Origin: CAYVZU01 sp964455935
Lineage (GTDB): Bacteria > Fibrobacterota > CAYVZU01
Reading direction: 5' to 3'
DNA length: 6,395 nt
Assembly (NCBI GenBank): GCA_964455935.1
Contig: CAYVZU010000167.1
Location: forward strand, 1 to 6,395
Shown: one piece after another, positions 6,364 to 6,395 of the stretch
Layout of the letters: each line of letters begins with the position of its first letter
Position numbering within the stretch: position 1 is the first letter of the stretch
The notes under the pieces: generated by a model
The model's input: the letters and a program-made list of their open reading frames with translations, nothing else
What the model was told of the DNA's origin: nothing
Database searches by the model: none
Position numbers and translations under genes: made by a program

Positions 6364-6395
6364 GTGGGTAGCCCCAAGATGTTGTGTCAAGGGGT
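5977..6395 (+). CDS. IS1634-type (IS4-like, DDE) transposase, N-terminal part, open to window edge
   Basis: The 139 visible residues start MYLRRINKRACGKNHYYWAL, followed by RTQRGPRQRIVCYLGD (25-40) and RIRDFGGVWLGLKLYEMLGL (84-103). This is the characteristic N-terminal region of a widespread transposase group related to IS1634, which I recognise from memory. These enzymes cut and paste their element using a DDE catalytic core; the core is not in the visible part. After GREAVEW (114-120) the family normally continues with a hydrophobic stretch. Here the frame reads AHYGPSDFCVGSPKML, which does not fit. One frame over, IMVL follows at once, but the match then fails again. The frame stays open to position 6395. 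A frameshift, an internal deletion or a junction with other DNA near 6338-6342 are all possible. The start ATG 5977 gives the expected N-terminus, but the nearest purine-rich stretches are weak or distant. Confidence 0.75.
   Translation, partial: MYLRRINKRACGKNHYYWALVEALRTQRGPRQRIVCYLGDADLAEALSVEQSIEKVYSYQQDFFDREELPPLLEINTRKIRTERIRDFGGVWLGLKLYEMLGLDRYFRSAIPEGREAVEWAHYGPSDFCVGSPKMLCQG

Larger units (their letters stand above)
5829..6395 (+). mobile_element. Insertion sequence remnant or partial copy, IS1634-like; boundaries uncertain
   Basis: The region from the end of the sigma-like gene to the window edge appears to be mobile-element DNA. It comprises 148 non-coding, AT-richer bases followed by the start of a transposase. 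The left boundary cannot be set exactly: no target duplication is visible because the right flank is outside the window. Short inverted matches exist between the left leader and the last bases (ACAAAAGTCC at 5872-5881 against 6354-6363, and CCCCTTG at 5938-5944 against 6388-6394). They are crossed rather than nested, so they do not by themselves define a terminal repeat pair. No gene was found between 5829 and 5976. Confidence 0.4.

Noticed and set aside
5764..6390. A 208-codon minus-strand frame across the transposase and its leader
   Set aside because: It is opposite a recognised transposase N-terminus and its translation shows no domain pattern.

Overview
This window looks like chromosome from a Gram-negative bacterium of moderately high GC content, possibly an uncultivated lineage; nothing here fixes the phylum. 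The Gram-negative reading rests on an LptE-like secreted or lipid-anchored protein and on surface-sugar genes. Five of the genes have clear families: a group 1 glycosyltransferase, a DegT-type aminotransferase, an extended SDR, tyrosyl-tRNA synthetase and a GT51 transglycosylase. No rRNA, tRNA or CRISPR array was seen.

Left half (1-2955, minus strand): a very compact four-gene operon read right to left. It starts with an LptE-like exported protein (2955-2404), followed by an NAD-dependent sugar epimerase/dehydratase (2423-1416), a PLP-dependent sugar aminotransferase (1419-310) and a family 4 glycosyltransferase (308-1, running off the window). The first junction overlaps by 20 bases, the second by 4 (GTGA), and the third has a single spacer base, so translational coupling is likely. 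Together they suggest synthesis of a modified, probably amino, sugar and its transfer into a surface glycan, with an outer-membrane glycolipid assembly factor in front.

Centre (2956-3202): a divergent intergenic region with no convincing gene, which must hold the promoters of both operons. To its right, on the plus strand, tyrS (3203-4423) and a monofunctional peptidoglycan transglycosylase (4420-5292) overlap by ATGA.

Right end (5293-6395): a short AT-richer spacer with a possible promoter, then a 133-residue protein resembling sigma-70 regions 1.2 and 2 but with no region 3 or 4. After 148 gene-free bases comes the start of an IS1634-type (IS4-like) transposase. Its similarity to the family, as I remember it, stops at about residue 121, and the frame runs to the window edge. 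The most notable points are the SDR with Asn in place of the catalytic Tyr, the sigma-like protein lacking region 4 beside a mobile element, and the abruptly diverging transposase.
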